Made by a program: the position numbers and the translations under genes. From Nonomuraea sp. NEAU-A123 (lineage in GTDB: Bacteria > Actinomycetota > Actinomycetes > Streptosporangiales > Streptosporangiaceae), in assembly GCF_018603905.1 (NCBI RefSeq), contig NZ_JAHFZZ010000036.1:33234-97233 (forward strand): DNA of 64,000 nt, read 5' to 3'. This document shows positions 8,537 through 18,736 of the stretch, piece after piece (position 1 is the stretch's first letter; the number at the start of each line of letters is the position of its first letter). A model generated the notes under the pieces. That model was not told the DNA's origin. It saw nothing but the letters and a program-made list of their open reading frames with translations, and did not search any database.

Positions 8537-9031
8537 ATGACCCCACTGCGATCCGTCCCGCGAACACACACCGAGCATGCCTGGCCCCTGCGCCACGACG
8601 CGCAGGCCGTCCGGTATGCCCGAACGGTCGTCCGTGACGTACTGACCGGACTGGAACTGAGTCCCGATCTCGTCGATGACGCCGTGCTGATGGCCAGCGA
8701 ATTGGTGACAAATGCCTTTCTGTATGGAGAGGCACCCTATGAGCTGGTGCTCCATACCGATCCCGAGGAGATCGTGTGCATGGTGGTGGACTGCGGTTCA
8801 CCGCTGCCGGTGGCCCGTGTCGTCGAGGCCGACAGCGAGCGTGGGCGGGGACTGTGCATCGTCGCCGCGCTCTCCGAAGGCTTCTGGGGATGCCACCCCC
8901 AGAAGTACGTCACCAGTCCCGGGCGCATCGGGAAGGCGACGTGGTTCGCCTTGCCGTACCGGCGTCCCGGGATGCCGGGCGTACGACGGGGCGGGATGTC
9001 CGTGGCGAACGGGCCCGGTAGCGCCGCCTAG
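8537..9031 (+). CDS. ATP-binding anti-sigma-factor-like protein (HATPase_c_2, RsbW/SpoIIAB type)
   Basis: This is a small GHKL-fold protein of 164 aa, the kind abundant in Actinobacteria as anti-sigma or signalling kinases. The N-box is seen in DAVLMASELVTNAFLYG, the G1 box in VVDCGSPLP and the G2 region in SERGRGLCIVAALSEGFWG. The ATG at 8537 is preceded by GGAAGGAG with 6-nt spacing. An upstream TTG was rejected for lack of a ribosome site. No sigma factor or anti-anti-sigma gene is adjacent, so the partner is unknown. Confidence 0.85.
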   Translation: MTPLRSVPRTHTEHAWPLRHDAQAVRYARTVVRDVLTGLELSPDLVDDAVLMASELVTNAFLYGEAPYELVLHTDPEEIVCMVVDCGSPLPVARVVEADSERGRGLCIVAALSEGFWGCHPQKYVTSPGRIGKATWFALPYRRPGMPGVRRGGMSVANGPGSAA

Positions 9032-9139
9032 CGCTGGAGCGGGAGAGGAACGGGCGCTGTGGGGGCGCCTGTTCGATCCGCTGGTTGAAACGCGAAATTA
9101 ATGCGATGCCGTGGCCGGGGCCGCGTGGTTGGATGTTCC

Positions 9140-9901
9140 ATGGACGCCACTCGCTTGATGACCTGCCTGGCCGATGAATACGCGTTGCTCAGAGCCGCGG
9201 TCTCCGCCGCGCCGGACGTGGCGCCGGTGCCGAGCTGTCCCGGGTGGACCGTCGCCGATCTGGTCGCGCACGTCACCGAGGTCTATCTGCACAAGGCCGA
9301 GACGATGCTGCGCGGGGAGTGGCCGACGCCGTGGCCGCCCGACCTGTCCGGCGAGGAGCCGCTGGCGGCGCTCGACCGGTCCTATGCCGAGCTGGTGACG
9401 GAGTTCGCCGCGCGGGTCCCGGACGAGTACGCGCTCACCTGGTACGAGCCCGACCAGAGCGTCGGGTTCTGGATCAGGCGCATGGCGCAGGAGACGGTGA
9501 TCCATCGCGTCGACGCCGAGCTCGCGGCCGGCCTGCCCGTGACGCCCGCCGCCGCCGACCTGGCCCTCGACGGCGTGGACGAGGGGCTCAAGGTGATGCT
9601 CGCGTACGACTTCGCCCGCTACCCCGAGGACTTCGCCGAGGCTGTGCGTGACGACCCGAAGGGGACGGCCATCGCGGTCGTCGGCGGGGAGCGGGCCTGG
9701 CTCGTCCGGCCGTCGCCCACCGAGGTCGCCGTCGAGGACGAGACCGCTGACAGAGCGGTCGAGCAGGCCGAGACGGTCGTGTCGGGGGCGCCCGACGAGC
9801 TGTTGCGCTGGGTGTGGGGCAGGGGCGGCGAGGTGTCGGTCACCGGCGACCCCCGCCATGCCGCCTACCTGCGCAAGCTCGTCTCCCTCGCGACCCAGTA
9901 G
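9140..9901 (+). CDS. Maleylpyruvate isomerase-family (DinB-fold) protein
   Basis: This 253-aa protein has the four-helix DinB/MDMPI fold, a metal-binding family that includes mycothiol-dependent enzymes of Actinobacteria. The N-terminal motif SCPGWTVADLVAHVTEVY supplies the first metal-ligand His, and QETVIHRVDAELAAG supplies a further His. A C-terminal domain (WLVRPSPTEV onward) resembles the SCP2-like extension seen in these proteins. I chose the ATG at 9140; a 13-residue Arg-rich extension is less likely. The real substrate cannot be predicted. Confidence 0.85.
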   Translation: MDATRLMTCLADEYALLRAAVSAAPDVAPVPSCPGWTVADLVAHVTEVYLHKAETMLRGEWPTPWPPDLSGEEPLAALDRSYAELVTEFAARVPDEYALTWYEPDQSVGFWIRRMAQETVIHRVDAELAAGLPVTPAAADLALDGVDEGLKVMLAYDFARYPEDFAEAVRDDPKGTAIAVVGGERAWLVRPSPTEVAVEDETADRAVEQAETVVSGAPDELLRWVWGRGGEVSVTGDPRHAAYLRKLVSLATQ

Positions 9902-9905
9902 CACG

Positions 9906-9934
9906 CTCCCGGCCGCACCAGGTGCGGCCGGGAG
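9906..9934. terminator. Bidirectional terminator hairpin between convergent genes
   Basis: CTCCCGGCCGCACC and GGTGCGGCCGGGAG flank a single A, giving a practical 13-bp stem with a 3-nt loop. It lies between the DinB-fold gene stop and the LCP gene stop, so it can serve both strands. Confidence 0.8.
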
Positions 9935-9942
9935 GCGGCGGC

Positions 9943-11781
9943 TTACAGCCCGCAGAGCTCCGAGAGGCTCTTGGCGGACTTCTGGCTGTTCTGGGTCGGC
10001 GTCTGGGTCGGCTTGGCGGCGTACGAGCGCGAGGGGCTGGTTGTAGGCGTCCCGGGCGAGGAGGTGACGTCCGCCGCCTGCGCGCTCCGTGCCGTCCGGG
10101 TCGAGTCGGCGATCGCCTTGGCCGCGGCCCGGCGGATCTTCAGCCAGTCGGGACGCCCCGACAGGAACTCCGGCGGCACGAACTGCAAGCTGGTGATCTT
10201 GGCGTTCTTCACCTTGACGGCCAGCTCCACGAGCGGCTTCACCAGCTCCTGTGGGATGTTCGTCTGCGCGAGCCGCTTCGTCGCATCGGCGATCTTGCCG
10301 AAGTTGAGAATGATCTTGTCAGGCGTCGCCTGCTGCGCGAACGCGCCGATGACGCAGCGCTGGCGGGCCATGCGCGAGAAGTCGTCGCTGTCCACCCGCG
10401 ACCGGCCGTACCACAGGGCCTGCTCGCCGGTCAGCTTCTTGTAGCCCGCCTTGATCGTGCCCGCGGTGCCGTAGTGGCCGCCCCACTTGATGTCGCGCTC
10501 CACGCGGATCTTGAGGCCGCCGATGGCGTCGACCAGGTCCGCGAAGCCGTACATGTTCATCATGGCGTAGTAGTCGATCTTCAGGTTGAGCGTGTAGCCG
10601 ATGGCGTCCATCAGCGCGCGCGGTCCCCTGTTCTTACCGCCCATGACCTGCGGGTTGTCAGTGGCGTACTGCCAGACCTCGTTGAGCAGGCCGCCGTTGG
10701 GCAGCTCCGCCATGAAGCCGTTGGGGAACTGCTTGCGCAGCGGAGAGGTCGTCGGGAAGTGCACGTGCTGCAGGTTGCGCGGCAGGCTGAACAGGACCGT
10801 GTTGCCGGTCCGGATGTCCACGCTGGCGATCGTCATGCTGTCGGTGCGCACGCCGGTGCGGTCGCCGGCCGCGTCGCCGCCGATCAGCAGGAAGTTCACC
10901 CGGTCCTTGCCGTTCCAGGGATCGCTCGCCTTGATCGGCGCCATACCCGGGTCCGTGCTCTCGGCGATGGGCTTGAAGATCTTCTGAGACGTATTGCGTA
11001 TGGTCTGGACGGCGCTCGCGGTGACGGCGAAGGGGGCCATGACCGAGACGCAGAGCACGCCGACCACGATGCCGGAGATGATCTGGCCCTGCTGGTTCAG
11101 CCGGTTGGGGCCGAGCGCCACGTACGACGTCACGATGACGGCGAACCAGGTCAGTGCGAGCAGCGAGGCGATGACGATGACCGTCATCTGCCCGTCGGCG
11201 CCGGCGAACACGGCGAAGTCGGCCTCTTTGCGCGTCAGCCCGTACGCCAGCCCGGCCAGCAGCAGCACCACGTAGACGCCGAGCAGGATCAGACCGGTAC
11301 GGCGGCGCCCGGCGCGCAGGTGAGCGACGCCGGGCACGAGGGCGGACAGCAGGGTCCAGCCGAGCACGGAGCCCAGGGTGAGCGGCTTGGCGAACTGCGG
11401 CGCCCCTGAGCCCGGCCGGGAGCGCGGCTTGGGCCGCCCGGCACCGGGAGACCCGGGACCGCGGGCGCCCTTGCCGCCCGGCGGCTTCCCGCCGGGGCCC
11501 TTCCCGCCTGGAGCCTTCTCGCCCGGACCGGTGCCGCTCGGACCTGTGCCGCTCGGACCGGTCGGGCGGGGGCCGGCCGGATGGGTGCCGTGGGTGCCCG
11601 CGACTGGGGGACCGTCCGTGGGGGAGCCGTCCTGCGGTGGGTCGTCCGCGTCCGCCGCCTCGCCCGTGGGACTGGTGCCCGGACCGTTTCCCGGTCCGGC
11701 TTCGGATGCTGTGCCCGAGCGGCGGGGAGCGCGCCGTTTTCTGCCCTCGGGCGCGGTGTCCACCCCATCGCGCTTGCTCAC
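9943..11781 (-). CDS. LytR-CpsA-Psr (LCP) family cell-wall glycopolymer ligase
   Basis: LCP enzymes attach teichoic acid- or arabinogalactan-type polymers to peptidoglycan at the outer face of the membrane. The 612-aa protein has a disordered Pro/Gly-rich cytoplasmic N terminus (about residues 1-130), several membrane helices (about 135-260), then the LCP domain. That domain shows LLIGGDAAGDRTGVRTDSMTIASVD, SLPRNLQHV and AIGGLKIRVERDI, with RSRVDSDDFSRMARQR near its end. The Ser/Thr/Gln-rich tail is short. The start is GTG, preceded on its own strand by AAGGAG. The extra membrane helices before the catalytic domain are more than the single helix of classical LCPs. Confidence 0.93.
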   Translation of the reverse strand: MSKRDGVDTAPEGRKRRAPRRSGTASEAGPGNGPGTSPTGEAADADDPPQDGSPTDGPPVAGTHGTHPAGPRPTGPSGTGPSGTGPGEKAPGGKGPGGKPPGGKGARGPGSPGAGRPKPRSRPGSGAPQFAKPLTLGSVLGWTLLSALVPGVAHLRAGRRRTGLILLGVYVVLLLAGLAYGLTRKEADFAVFAGADGQMTVIVIASLLALTWFAVIVTSYVALGPNRLNQQGQIISGIVVGVLCVSVMAPFAVTASAVQTIRNTSQKIFKPIAESTDPGMAPIKASDPWNGKDRVNFLLIGGDAAGDRTGVRTDSMTIASVDIRTGNTVLFSLPRNLQHVHFPTTSPLRKQFPNGFMAELPNGGLLNEVWQYATDNPQVMGGKNRGPRALMDAIGYTLNLKIDYYAMMNMYGFADLVDAIGGLKIRVERDIKWGGHYGTAGTIKAGYKKLTGEQALWYGRSRVDSDDFSRMARQRCVIGAFAQQATPDKIILNFGKIADATKRLAQTNIPQELVKPLVELAVKVKNAKITSLQFVPPEFLSGRPDWLKIRRAAAKAIADSTRTARSAQAADVTSSPGTPTTSPSRSYAAKPTQTPTQNSQKSAKSLSELCGL

Positions 11782-11918
11782 ACCGGCTCCTTCACACGCC
11801 TACCTGGCGAAACCCATGGGTTTTAAGCGCCCCGTAGGGCACAAGATTGCCAGGAGTCTAGCCCCCATATAGGGACATCCAAGACATGTACCCAACCTGA
11901 GATGAACATGCCGTGACT

Positions 11919-13307
11919 TCACGAGGTCGTCGACGACGCGGCCATCCAGGTGTTGCACTGGAAGGCCTGGTTCTTCTCCCAGCCCTGCCGGAACCACCGG
12001 TTGTTGTTCACTCTGTTCCCGTGGTCGCGGGGGTATCCGGGGTAGTCGCCCACCTGCCCGTAGAACCAGAAGAGGCGGGCGCGGTCCGACGTGCTGACCG
12101 GATAGGAGGCGGCCACGGATCTCATCCACATGCCGCCGAAGCAGGTCGCCTGGAGTTCCAGTTTTCTGCTCAGTGCCAGCTTGCCGCTCCTGCTGCCCGA
12201 GTCGACCGTCTGCTTCCACCAGGAGTCCATCACGCCCGAGATGTTCTGGACGTGGTGCCCGTACTCGTGGGCCAGCATGCTGATGATCCCGCCGTGCCAG
12301 GAGATGATCTCCCCGTAGCCGCGCGCGTTGCCGTTGCCCCTGGCCATGGCCGAGGTGGAGGCGTAGATGGTGTTGTTGCGCGGGCAGTAGTACGGCACCA
12401 TGCTGCCCGGCGACGGGTAGTCGCCGCAGGCGCCCCTGCCGCGTGTGGCCACGATCGAGTAGCTCGGCGGCGAGAACGGGATGCCCTGCTTCTGCATGAT
12501 CGGCCCCCAGGCCCGGTCCATGCACTTGCCGGTCTTCAGGATCAGCGCCTTGAGCTGGCTGTGGCTGAAGATGTTCGCGCCGCCGGCCGGGCAGCTCACC
12601 CTCGGCAGGGCGCCGGCCCGGTACAGGGTGTTGTTCTTCGTGCTGGTGTTGAGCGTGGCCCGGGTCGGCGTCTCAGGCTCGGTGGAGCGCGTCGCCGTCG
12701 GCTCGCTCGACCGCGTCCGACTCTCCGATTCGCTCGGGGAAGGCGTCTCGTCGTCGTCGTAGGTGTACGAGGAGGGGATCGCGACCGGCGTGGTCGTGTC
12801 GGGCCTGGACGAGCCCTTGAGCATCGCCGCGCCGATCACCAATAACACGAACAGCGCCGCCAGGGAGCCGAAGACTGCCCCGAGAATGCCGGCCACCCCC
12901 ATGCCCGACTTCTTCCTCGGCGGCGGCCCCCACTGCCCCGGCGGCATCGGCGGACGCGGCGGGGGAGGCGGCGGCTGCTGAGGATGCCACGGCCCACCCT
13001 GTGGCGGCCCGTAGGGCCCGCCCGGCTGGTACGGCTGCCCCTGCGGCGGCCCGTACGGCCCGCCCGGCTGATAGGGCTGCCCCTGCGGTTGCGGCGGGTA
13101 CGGCTGTCCCTGCGGCGGATACACGGGCCCCTGCGGGGGCGGCGGATATGCCGGGGGCGGCGGTTGCTGTCCCGGCACCGGGTGTGGATGGCCGTAACCC
13201 TGAGGCTGCGGCTCCCGGTGACCCGGCGGCGGCCACGGGCGAGAAGGAGGCCGCTGGGGCTGACCTGGCCCTTGAGGCGGGGGTGGATGCTGCCCGTTGC
13301 CTGTCAC
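11919..13307 (-). CDS. Membrane-anchored neutral zinc metallopeptidase (YpfJ-like)
   Basis: The 462-aa protein starts with about 140 residues of Pro/Gln/Gly-rich sequence containing near-repeats of QPYQPGGPYGPPQG, then a transmembrane helix (GVAGILGAVFGSLAALFVLLVIGAAML), a Ser/Thr linker and a C-terminal peptidase domain. The zinc motif HEYGHHVQN (HExxH) and the downstream LELQATCFGGMWM segment fit the putative neutral zinc metallopeptidase family. I chose the GTG at 13307 because AAAGGGGGA lies upstream. A longer frame adds 33 residues without a ribosome site. Substrate unknown; it should act outside the membrane. Confidence 0.88.
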   Translation of the reverse strand: MTGNGQHPPPPQGPGQPQRPPSRPWPPPGHREPQPQGYGHPHPVPGQQPPPPAYPPPPQGPVYPPQGQPYPPQPQGQPYQPGGPYGPPQGQPYQPGGPYGPPQGGPWHPQQPPPPPPRPPMPPGQWGPPPRKKSGMGVAGILGAVFGSLAALFVLLVIGAAMLKGSSRPDTTTPVAIPSSYTYDDDETPSPSESESRTRSSEPTATRSTEPETPTRATLNTSTKNNTLYRAGALPRVSCPAGGANIFSHSQLKALILKTGKCMDRAWGPIMQKQGIPFSPPSYSIVATRGRGACGDYPSPGSMVPYYCPRNNTIYASTSAMARGNGNARGYGEIISWHGGIISMLAHEYGHHVQNISGVMDSWWKQTVDSGSRSGKLALSRKLELQATCFGGMWMRSVAASYPVSTSDRARLFWFYGQVGDYPGYPRDHGNRVNNNRWFRQGWEKNQAFQCNTWMAASSTTS

Positions 13308-13508
13308 CGTGTATCCCCCTTTACTCGGTTGTCCGTAATGAGTGACTTGGGATGTCACCCCTCTGGCATTTGCCGAATTTTGGGCAGAAGCATACCGATT
13401 TATCACCCGTCACAGAAGTCGCAGTACCCGGCTACGGTCCGAAATCATTCGAGGTGATCTCCGCTATGTCCCGGACCGCGCGGCAGGTGGTGTCCTAGCT
13501 TCTTTGAC

Positions 13509-14378
13509 ATGAACCTCCAGCAGCTCCGCTACGTGGTCGCGACTGCGGAGCACCGCACCATGACCGACGCGGCCAGATCGCTGTATATCGCGCAACCTGC
13601 GCTTTCGCGCGCGATCCGCGATCTGGAACGGGAACTCGGCATGACGCTCTTCGCCAGGTCCGGACGCGGTGTCGTCGTCACCGCACAAGGCCGGCGGGTG
13701 GTCAAACTGGCAAGGGAGGCACTCGACGCCGTACACGAGATCGAGAGCCTCGCCAATCACGGCAGCACAGGGGAGGCGGAGCTCCGCATCGCCGCCACAC
13801 CCAGCCTCGAACCCGGCCTGGCCGGACGGCTGCTGCCCGCCTATACCGCCGAGCACCCGGGTGTCCGCGTGCACATCGTCCGCTGCGAAGGCCGTGACGC
13901 CGTCGTCAGCGCCATCAGGGATCAGCGGGCCGACCTCGGCCTGACCGATCTCCCCGTACCCACCGATCTCATTACCCATCCGCTCGAACGCCAGGAGATC
14001 GTGCTGATCTCCCCGCCCGGCCTCGAACTGCCCAATCCCGTGCCCATGGGCAAGCTTGACGGGATGCGCCTGGCCTTGCCCGCCCGGGGCAGCGTCCGGC
14101 GCAGAGAGCTCGACGCGATGTTCGGCAAGTACGCCGTCAGCCCGATCGTGGTGCTCGAAACCGACGAGCGCAACGGCTGGCTCAACGCCGTACGGACCGG
14201 CCAGGCGTCACTGCTGTGGTATCGCGGCATGGCCGAACAGGCCGGCCGGGCGGGCCTCATGGTCCGTTCGCTGGAACCCGCGGTCCGCCGGGTCATCGCC
14301 GTCGTGCACGCCCGTCGCCGCCTGCCGCTGATCGCCCAGGACTTCCTGGCCACCGCCGAGAAGGGTTCGGCGGCCTAA
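13509..14378 (+). CDS. LysR-family transcriptional regulator
   Basis: This 289-aa LysR regulator has its winged helix at residues 1-60 (MNLQQLRYVVATAEHRTMTDAARSL, then QPALSRAIRDLERELG) and an effector-binding domain with two lobes from about residue 90. There is no Shine-Dalgarno sequence before the ATG, so it may be read from a leaderless transcript. The neighbours give no target: the peptidase gene is divergent and the sensor kinase gene is convergent. Regulated genes and ligand are unknown. Confidence 0.9.
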   Translation: MNLQQLRYVVATAEHRTMTDAARSLYIAQPALSRAIRDLERELGMTLFARSGRGVVVTAQGRRVVKLAREALDAVHEIESLANHGSTGEAELRIAATPSLEPGLAGRLLPAYTAEHPGVRVHIVRCEGRDAVVSAIRDQRADLGLTDLPVPTDLITHPLERQEIVLISPPGLELPNPVPMGKLDGMRLALPARGSVRRRELDAMFGKYAVSPIVVLETDERNGWLNAVRTGQASLLWYRGMAEQAGRAGLMVRSLEPAVRRVIAVVHARRRLPLIAQDFLATAEKGSAA

Positions 14379-14448
14379 CCTCTGTCCTGAGCACATCGCT
14401 TTCGGCCGCTACCGCGCCCGGCCGGACGCGAGACCCTCCCCCCTCAAC

Positions 14449-15787
14449 TCACCTCGCCACCGGCAGCCGCACGACCGCACGCAGCCCCGGCGAGGCGTCC
14501 TCCAGATGTACCGCACCCCCGTGAGCCCGTACGGTCTCCCGCACGATGGCCAGGCCCAGCCCAGCGCCGCCCTCGTCGCGGCTGCGACCCGAGTCGAGCC
14601 GGGTGAACCGGTTGAACACCCGCTCGCGATCCTGCTCGGGAATGCCCGGCCCGTCGTCGGTCACCGTCAGCACCCCGTCCGCGGTCAGCGCCACCTCCAC
14701 CTTCGACGAGGTGTGCCGTACGGCGTTGTCCACCAGGTTCGTCAGCACCCGGCTCAGGTCCAGCGCGTCGCCGCGGACCACGACGGGATCGCACACGGTC
14801 AGCCGCGCCTCGCCGTACCTGTCGACGGTCTGGCGCACCACCTCGTCGAGATCGACCGGCTCGCTCCTGGCGGGCACGCCGCCGCGCTCGTCCAGGCGGG
14901 CCAGCGCCAGCAGGTCCTCGGCGAGCCTGGACAGCCGCATCGCGTCCTCCATCACGCCTTCGGCCGTCTCGGGCCAGTCCTGGCCCTCCGGATGGCCGAG
15001 CGCCACCTCCAGTTGCAGCCGGATGCTGGCGAGCGGGCTGCGCAGCTCGTGCGCGGCGTCGGAGACCAGCGCCCGCTGCCGCTGCTCGGCCTCCTCCAGC
15101 CGGGCCAGCATGTCGTTGAGCGTGGTGGCCAGCGAGTGCACCTCGTCGCGCGACTCGGGCACCGGCAGCCTGCGTGACCTGGCGGTGTGCGTGATCTCGG
15201 CGGCGCCCCTGCGCAGCGCGGCGATCGGCCGCAGCGTCCGGCCGATGATCAGCCAGCTGGCCACGGCCAGCAGCACGATGAGCATCGGCGTGCCGACCAG
15301 CAGGATCCGGCCGGCCGTACCGAGGCTGGTCTGGATCTCGCCGACGGGCCGGGCCGCGATCACGGTCCTGCCGTGGTCGGCGCTGATGACCACCACGCGC
15401 AGCGGCCCCGAGATCGCGTACGGCCGGCCGTCCAGGAACGTGGCCTGGCCGTCGCGCAGCACCTCGGCCCGCGCCCGCGCGTCCAGCAGCGGGACCAGCC
15501 GGTCGGCGCCGTAGGTGACGTCCGTGATGCGGCCCTTGGCGTCGATCACCTGCACGATCGTGCCGTCGTGGGTGGCGATCGGGCTGGTCAGCGTGCCCGC
15601 GTCGGCCTGCACCCGGATGGTCTGGGCCTGCTGCCGCGTCGAGTCGTCGACCGTGCCGATCAGCGCCCGGTCGAGCACGGTCAGCAGCACCGACGCCGAG
15701 ATCGCCAGCGCCAGCGCGAGTACCGCGGCGGCCACGACCGTCAGCCGGAAGCGCAGCCCCTGGCGCCGCCACCAGATCAGCGGCGAG

Positions 15788-15795
<8 letters not shown>
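14449..15795 (-). CDS. Two-component sensor histidine kinase
   Basis: This is a membrane sensor kinase of 448 aa. It has a first membrane helix near residues 18-40, an extracytoplasmic loop of about 130 residues, a second helix near 180-205 and a HAMP linker (GRTLRPIAALRRGAAEI). The HisKA dimerisation helix carries the phospho-acceptor His in SDAAHELRSPLASIRLQLEV. The ATPase domain has N-box NLVDNAVRHTS, G1 DDGPGIPEQDRERVFNRF and G2 GGAGLGLAIVRE. It begins with GTG and overlaps the response-regulator stop by 8 nt, so the pair is co-translated. The divergent exporter genes are likely targets. Confidence 0.95.
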
Positions 15796-16462
<667 letters not shown>

Positions 16463-16485
16463 GTGGCGATTCTCCATTTCCTGCC

Positions 16486-16531
16486 CTGAGACCACGCTGA
16501 GAAGGCTGAGAGCCGTCTCAGCCGGTCTCAG
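16486..16531. promoter_or_regulatory. Array of five CTGAGA/TCTCAG half-sites between divergent operons
   Basis: CTGAGA occurs at 16486, 16497 and 16506, and its complement TCTCAG at 16516 and 16526, so half-sites recur every 9-11 bp, one per helical turn. The centre is a perfect inverted repeat, GGCTGAGA-gccg-TCTCAGCC (16504-16523). It lies between the two-component operon and the exported-protein/exporter operon. It is a strong candidate for the response-regulator binding site controlling both, though the binding itself is inferred. Confidence 0.6.
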
Positions 16532-16589
16532 GCTCGCCTAAGCATGCATGACGCAAGCTCTGGTCATCGACATACCGTTAAGGAGTGAG

Positions 16590-17756
16590 ATGCGCAGAGG
16601 CACGTTCGTGAGATGGGGAGTTCCGATCGCGGCCGCGGCTGTGATCGCCGGCGCCATGGGGGCCGGCCCGGTCATCGCCGCGGTGAGCGGCGATCCCGTG
16701 CTACCCGAGCGTACGGCGCAGCAGTTGCTCGCCGCCGCCGCGGCAGCCGGCAAGGACAAGGCGCCGCCGCCCATGTCCGGCACCGTGCAGCAGACCGCTT
16801 CGCTGGGTCTGCCCGCACTGCCGGACATGGGCGGCGCGTCACCGCTGAGCCTGCTGTCCGGCTCGCACGAGGTGAAGGTCTGGTACGGCGGTCGCGACAA
16901 GATGCGGGTCGCCATGCCGACGCAGTTCGACGAGTCCAACCTGATCGTCAACGGCGACCAGGTCTGGTACTGGGACAGCGGCGACAACACCGCCACCAAG
17001 ATCAAGATGACGGGCGACGCCACGGCGCGGCACGCCGTGCCCACGCCGGGGCCCGCCGACGTGACGCCGCAGCAGGTGGCGGAGAAGCTGCTGGCCAAGG
17101 CCGACGAGCACACCGCCATCCGGGTGACCAACAACGCCCAGGTGGCCGGCCGGTCCGCCTACCAGCTCGTGCTCACCCCTAAGGACCAGGGCTCGCTGGT
17201 CCAGGAGGTGCGGCTGGCGCTCGACGGTGAGACGTACGTGCCGTTGCAGGTCCAGGTCTACGCCAAGGGCTCGGCCGAACCGGCCTTCCAGGTCGGCTTC
17301 ACCCAGGTGACGTTCACGCAGCCGGCGGCCGAGAACTTCACCTTCACCCCGCCCGCGGGGGCCAAGGTGAAGGAGCAGACGATCGGTGGCGTCAGCGGCG
17401 ACGACGCGCAGGAGGCGGAGAAGGCCAAGGAGACCGCCAAGGACGTGAAGGTCGTCGGCGCCGGCTGGACCAGCGTCGCCGTCCTGCCCGCCTCGCTGGA
17501 GGACCTGGCGGCCAAGCCGGAGCAGACCCCGGCGGACGGCCAGTTCCACAAGCCGTGGAAGGGCGGCGCGGACGGCACCGACACGAGCGCGCTGGTCGAC
17601 AACGTGCTCAAGTCGGCCACCCCGGTCAGCGGCACGTGGGGCTCGGGCAAGCTGATCAAGACCAAGCTCGTCACCGCGCTGCTGACCGACGACGGCCGGC
17701 TGCTGGTCGGCGCGGTCACGCCGGAGGAGATCACCAAAGCGGCGGGCATCAAGTGA
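16590..17756 (+). CDS. LolA-like exported protein
   Basis: This 388-aa protein has a signal peptide/anchor (RRGTFVRWGVPIAAAAVIAGAMGAG), then a beta-rich domain resembling the LolA/outer-membrane lipoprotein-sorting fold found in many actinobacterial exported proteins (HEVKVWYGGRDKMRVAMP, NGDQVWYWDSGDNTATK, PQQVAEKLLAKAD, LVLTPKD). I chose the ATG at 16590 because AAGGAG sits just upstream; an ATG at 16548 lacks such a site. Its stop overlaps the ABC ATPase GTG start. It is probably an extracytoplasmic partner of the exporter, regulated by the divergent two-component system. The true ligand is unknown. Confidence 0.78.
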   Translation: MRRGTFVRWGVPIAAAAVIAGAMGAGPVIAAVSGDPVLPERTAQQLLAAAAAAGKDKAPPPMSGTVQQTASLGLPALPDMGGASPLSLLSGSHEVKVWYGGRDKMRVAMPTQFDESNLIVNGDQVWYWDSGDNTATKIKMTGDATARHAVPTPGPADVTPQQVAEKLLAKADEHTAIRVTNNAQVAGRSAYQLVLTPKDQGSLVQEVRLALDGETYVPLQVQVYAKGSAEPAFQVGFTQVTFTQPAAENFTFTPPAGAKVKEQTIGGVSGDDAQEAEKAKETAKDVKVVGAGWTSVAVLPASLEDLAAKPEQTPADGQFHKPWKGGADGTDTSALVDNVLKSATPVSGTWGSGKLIKTKLVTALLTDDGRLLVGAVTPEEITKAAGIK

Positions 17757-18736
17757 CCGTCGTCACACAGGAAGCGGGGGCGCCCTTCGGGGCGGCCCCG
17801 CCCTCCGGCGACTCGGCGATCGTCACCCGGGGCCTGACCAAGCGTTTTCGCGGGGGCCAGGTCGCGGTCGACGCACTGGACCTGACCGTGCCGCGCGGGT
17901 CGGTCTTCGGCTTCCTCGGGCCCAACGGCTCGGGCAAGACCACCACGATCCGCATGCTGCTCGGCCTGGTGACGCCCACGGCCGGCGAGTACTCGGTGCT
18001 CGGCCTGCCCCTGGCGGACGCGCTGCCCCGCGTCGGAGCGCTGGTCGAGGGGCCGGCGTTCTACCCGTACCTGTCGGGCGAGGCGAACCTGTTCCGCTTC
18101 GACGCCGCCGACCCCACCGCTCCCGGCGGCACCGCCAAGCAGCGGGTCGGCGAGGCGCTGGAGCGGGTCGGGCTGTCCGCGGCGGCGGGGAAGCGCTTCC
18201 GCAACTACTCGCTCGGCATGCGCCAGCGCCTGGCCATCGCCGCGGCCCTGCTCGGGCCGCGTGAGCTGCTCATACTCGACGAGCCCACCAACGGGCTCGA
18301 CCCGCAGGGCACCCGCGAGGTGCGCGCGCTGGTCAAGGAGATCGCCGCCGACGGCACCACGGTCTTCGTCTCCTCGCACCTGCTGACCGAGGTCGAGCAG
18401 ATGTGCACGCACGCCGCGATCATGCGTACCGGCAACCTGGTCGCCCAGGGCACGATCGCCTCGCTCAACGGCGGCCTGGCCACCCGCGTCAGGGTCGAGA
18501 CGCCGGACGTCGCCGACGCCGCGCGGGTGCTCGGCACGCTCGGACTGGCCGACGTGCGCACCCCTGACGAGGGCGCCGCCTCGGTGACGGCGGAGCTGGG
18601 CGCGCAGGCGCCCGAGGACATCAACGCGGCGCTGGTGCGCGAGGGTGTCGCCGTACGCGGGCTGGCCGTCGTCCGGCCGAGCCTGGAGGACGTGTTCGTC
18701 GGACTGACAGGGGAGGGATTCGATGTCGACGGCTGA
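17753..18736 (+). CDS. ABC exporter ATP-binding protein
   Basis: This is the ATPase of an ABC-2 type exporter (327 aa). It has Walker A GPNGSGKTT, the signature YSLGMRQRL and Walker B LLILDEPTNGLDP, plus a C-terminal extension typical of lipid/drug exporter ATPases (EDVFVGLTGEGF). The GTG at 17753 overlaps the upstream stop by 4 nt; a longer frame upstream is an antisense-type artefact. The permease gene begins inside its last 14 nt, so all three genes form one operon. Confidence 0.94.
   Translation: MTVVTQEAGAPFGAAPPSGDSAIVTRGLTKRFRGGQVAVDALDLTVPRGSVFGFLGPNGSGKTTTIRMLLGLVTPTAGEYSVLGLPLADALPRVGALVEGPAFYPYLSGEANLFRFDAADPTAPGGTAKQRVGEALERVGLSAAAGKRFRNYSLGMRQRLAIAAALLGPRELLILDEPTNGLDPQGTREVRALVKEIAADGTTVFVSSHLLTEVEQMCTHAAIMRTGNLVAQGTIASLNGGLATRVRVETPDVADAARVLGTLGLADVRTPDEGAASVTAELGAQAPEDINAALVREGVAVRGLAVVRPSLEDVFVGLTGEGFDVDG

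Noticed and set aside
11800..12525. Minus-strand frame overlapping the zinc peptidase gene
   Set aside because: His/Gly/Arg-rich shadow frame; the peptidase with HEYGHH in another frame is the real gene.
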